DNA of 19,354 bases, taken from contig JALLBK010000842.1 in assembly GCA_036940085.1 (NCBI GenBank), forward strand, positions 1-19,354, written 5' to 3'. Below, in pieces: positions 18,066 to 19,354 of this stretch (the stretch's first letter is position 1; the number at the start of each line of letters is the position of its first letter). The notes under the pieces were generated by a model that was given only the letters and a program-made list of their open reading frames with translations, was not told the origin of the DNA and ran no database searches. The position numbers and the translations under genes were made by a program. This DNA comes from Discostella pseudostelligera. Its lineage: Eukaryota > Bacillariophyta > Thalassiosirophyceae > Thalassiosirales > Thalassiosiraceae.

Positions 18066-19207
18066 TTATGAGTGCTCTGGAGACTCATCTCTCATTTCCG
18101 TTAACAACAAACTAAATGCACTCAAGCATCCCAGCCAAGCTGCGAAAAATCCATTGTCTATCATTGCACGTGGATGGATCAAAAGTGTGTGAATGGTTGA
18201 GAAAATAATGTCCAGTGAGTGTGCACATTTATTTACTTGCAAAGTGAAACAACTTACTCGTATAAAGGAATGGTCCATGGAAGGTGCAAACACATGCCAC
18301 CACCACCCACAGCACGAACAATATAACCACCGTCACCTTCATCATATTCCGCGGTACATCACTATACATTGAAATAAAGTACGCGCATGCGATGCATGTA
18401 ATGGCCGACCCAGCAATGGCTAATCCAGCACCACCTTTGTTTGCCCAATCCTGCGTGAGTGGTGGTATCGATGCAAAGAGTAGTATGACGGAACATACTG
18501 CTAGGTTGTAGAGTTGACGTAGTCCAGATGGTTGTGATCCATCGCCAAAGAATGATATGTTCTTTAATCCGATGGACCATTTTACTGTGGCGAGTAAACC
18601 ACCCCATGCTCCGAACCATCCATTAGAGGTGGTGACAAATGGACCTAAGATAGGTATGTGGTCATTAATTCACGATGATGAGCATAACATTTATCCTTTC
18701 AAACAAGCATAACAATAAGAAATGCACACCTTAGCAACCAAACTCACCCTTGAACGTAATAATCCCCGTCCCAACAATCCACCAAAATAATAAAAAGACC
18801 GAACACAATTGCTGCACCGTATAGCCCTCCTCGGCTTTGCCCACCTTCCAATCAATAAATCCCGGCACAACAAACTCGGTAGTTTGCAATACCAAGCATA
18901 TAATTAATGAAACCAATGATACTGACAATGCATACTTGTACCAAGTGGTAGCATACCAGTCGGACACGCAGGCAATTAATAGTACAATGCTGGCCAATTC
19001 GACGTACAGGAAGGGTGAGGAGGCTTCGAGCCATTTGCTGATGCCCGAGGCGATTTCGGAGGTGGATGTTTGGGGTGCATTGTTCGTGGTGATGGTGGGG
19101 AGGGGTGGACCATCATTCGTGTTGTTGTTGTTGTTGTTGTTGTTGCGGCGGGTGCGAGCAGGAGCGGCGTTGCGCTCTTCGTCGCCGTCGTCGTCGCCGG
19201 CCGCCAT
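18066..19207 (-). CDS. Uncharacterised polytopic membrane protein with two internal repeats (paralog B)
   Basis: Exons are 19207-18748, 18644-18258 and 18157-18066; introns are 103 and 100 nt, both phase 1 and GT-AG; the product is 312 aa. The start at 19207 has the context gcaccATGGCG, like SLD5. The N-terminus is disordered, with an acidic patch and an Asn run. Repeat 1 has SPFLYVELASIVLLIACVSD and FWWIVGTGIITFKG joined to PFVTTSNGWFGAWGG. Repeat 2 has LYNLAVCSVILLFASIPPL and VACVCTFHGPFLYT joined to NNGFFAAWLGCLSAF. About eight membrane segments are expected. Order, spacing and motif match paralog A, so the two are an old gene duplication. Each half of paralog B has an intron inside the TF-GPF...NGxF motif; paralog A keeps only the second. 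Function is unknown. Confidence 0.82.
19121..19145. repeat. GTT microsatellite within paralog B
   Basis: Eight consecutive GTT triplets on the plus strand encode the run of eight Asn residues (AAC codons) near residue 22 of paralog B. It is in frame with the gene. Confidence 0.9.
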
Positions 19208-19284
19208 GGTGCAAAGAATTATTTGGATTTGAGAGCGATGCACGATGCACCCAGGCAGGGACCATGCTGTTGTGTGGATCTTTG

Positions 19285-19323
19285 TGGATTTGGTATGGAT
19301 TTGTTGGATTTGGTATGGATTTG
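19285..19323. repeat. Two-copy 20-nt direct repeat upstream of paralog B
   Basis: TGGATTTGGTATGGATTTG occurs at 19285-19303 and again at 19305-19323, a period of 20 nt. It lies 78-116 nt upstream of the paralog B start, in its probable promoter. Degenerate GATTTG copies continue to about 19340. Confidence 0.8.
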
Positions 19324-19354
19324 AAGAGATTTGAAGATTTTGGGTATCAAGATC

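Noticed and set aside
1..19354. tRNA genes, rRNA, transposable elements and CRISPR arrays
   Set aside because: I looked for TTCGA-loop sequences with pairing arms, transposase or reverse-transcriptase motifs, terminal repeats and spaced direct repeats and found none that hold up by eye.

Overview
The window is nuclear DNA of a photosynthetic stramenopile, most probably a diatom. Protein-coding genes sit close together on both strands. Introns are few and short (mostly 84-136 nt, one of 192 nt) with GT-AG ends. Five proteins start with a hydrophobic signal peptide followed by a phenylalanine at the predicted cleavage site (A|F, or G|F in the weakest case). This is the 'ASAFAP'-type bipartite leader used to import proteins into the four-membrane plastids of diatoms. 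The species cannot be named from the sequence.

Layout, left to right: a plastid SRPBCC/cyclase-like protein (141-1228, -); a long non-coding stretch; a small disordered diatom-type protein (2199-2762, -); plastid chaperone Hsp33 (3216-4592, +); mismatch-repair ATPase MSH2 in five exons (4665-7882, -), divergent from the ribosome-rescue GTPase HBS1 (8124-10190, +); a stand-alone dihydrofolate reductase (10206-10967, -), whose stop lies 15 nt from that of HBS1; a plastid-type alpha/beta hydrolase (11475-12680, +); a plastid zinc-ribbon membrane protein (13086-13713, +) whose frame is broken by one ambiguous base; the GINS subunit SLD5 (13867-15055, -); a plastid DNL-type zinc-finger Hsp70 escort protein (15482-16327, -); and two tail-to-tail paralogous membrane proteins (16765-17738, + and 18066-19207, -), each made of two internal repeats.

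The genes fall into two functional groups. One is genome maintenance and S-phase metabolism: MSH2, SLD5 and DHFR. Each of these has E2F-like TTTGGCGGGA motifs (or the complement) just upstream, and between DHFR and the hydrolase there is an array of about five such motifs, two of them on an exact 24-nt repeat. The other group is plastid proteins: SRPBCC, Hsp33, hydrolase, zinc ribbon and DNL finger.

No mobile elements, CRISPR arrays, rRNA or tRNA genes were recognised. The points most worth a second look are the recurring E2F-like motifs, an MSH2 with no N-terminal mismatch-binding domain, a DHFR without thymidylate synthase that carries an in-frame TAA (probably an atypical 69-nt intron), the uncharacterised two-repeat membrane protein pair with introns at matching positions, and a duplicated G-box module upstream of the zinc-ribbon gene.
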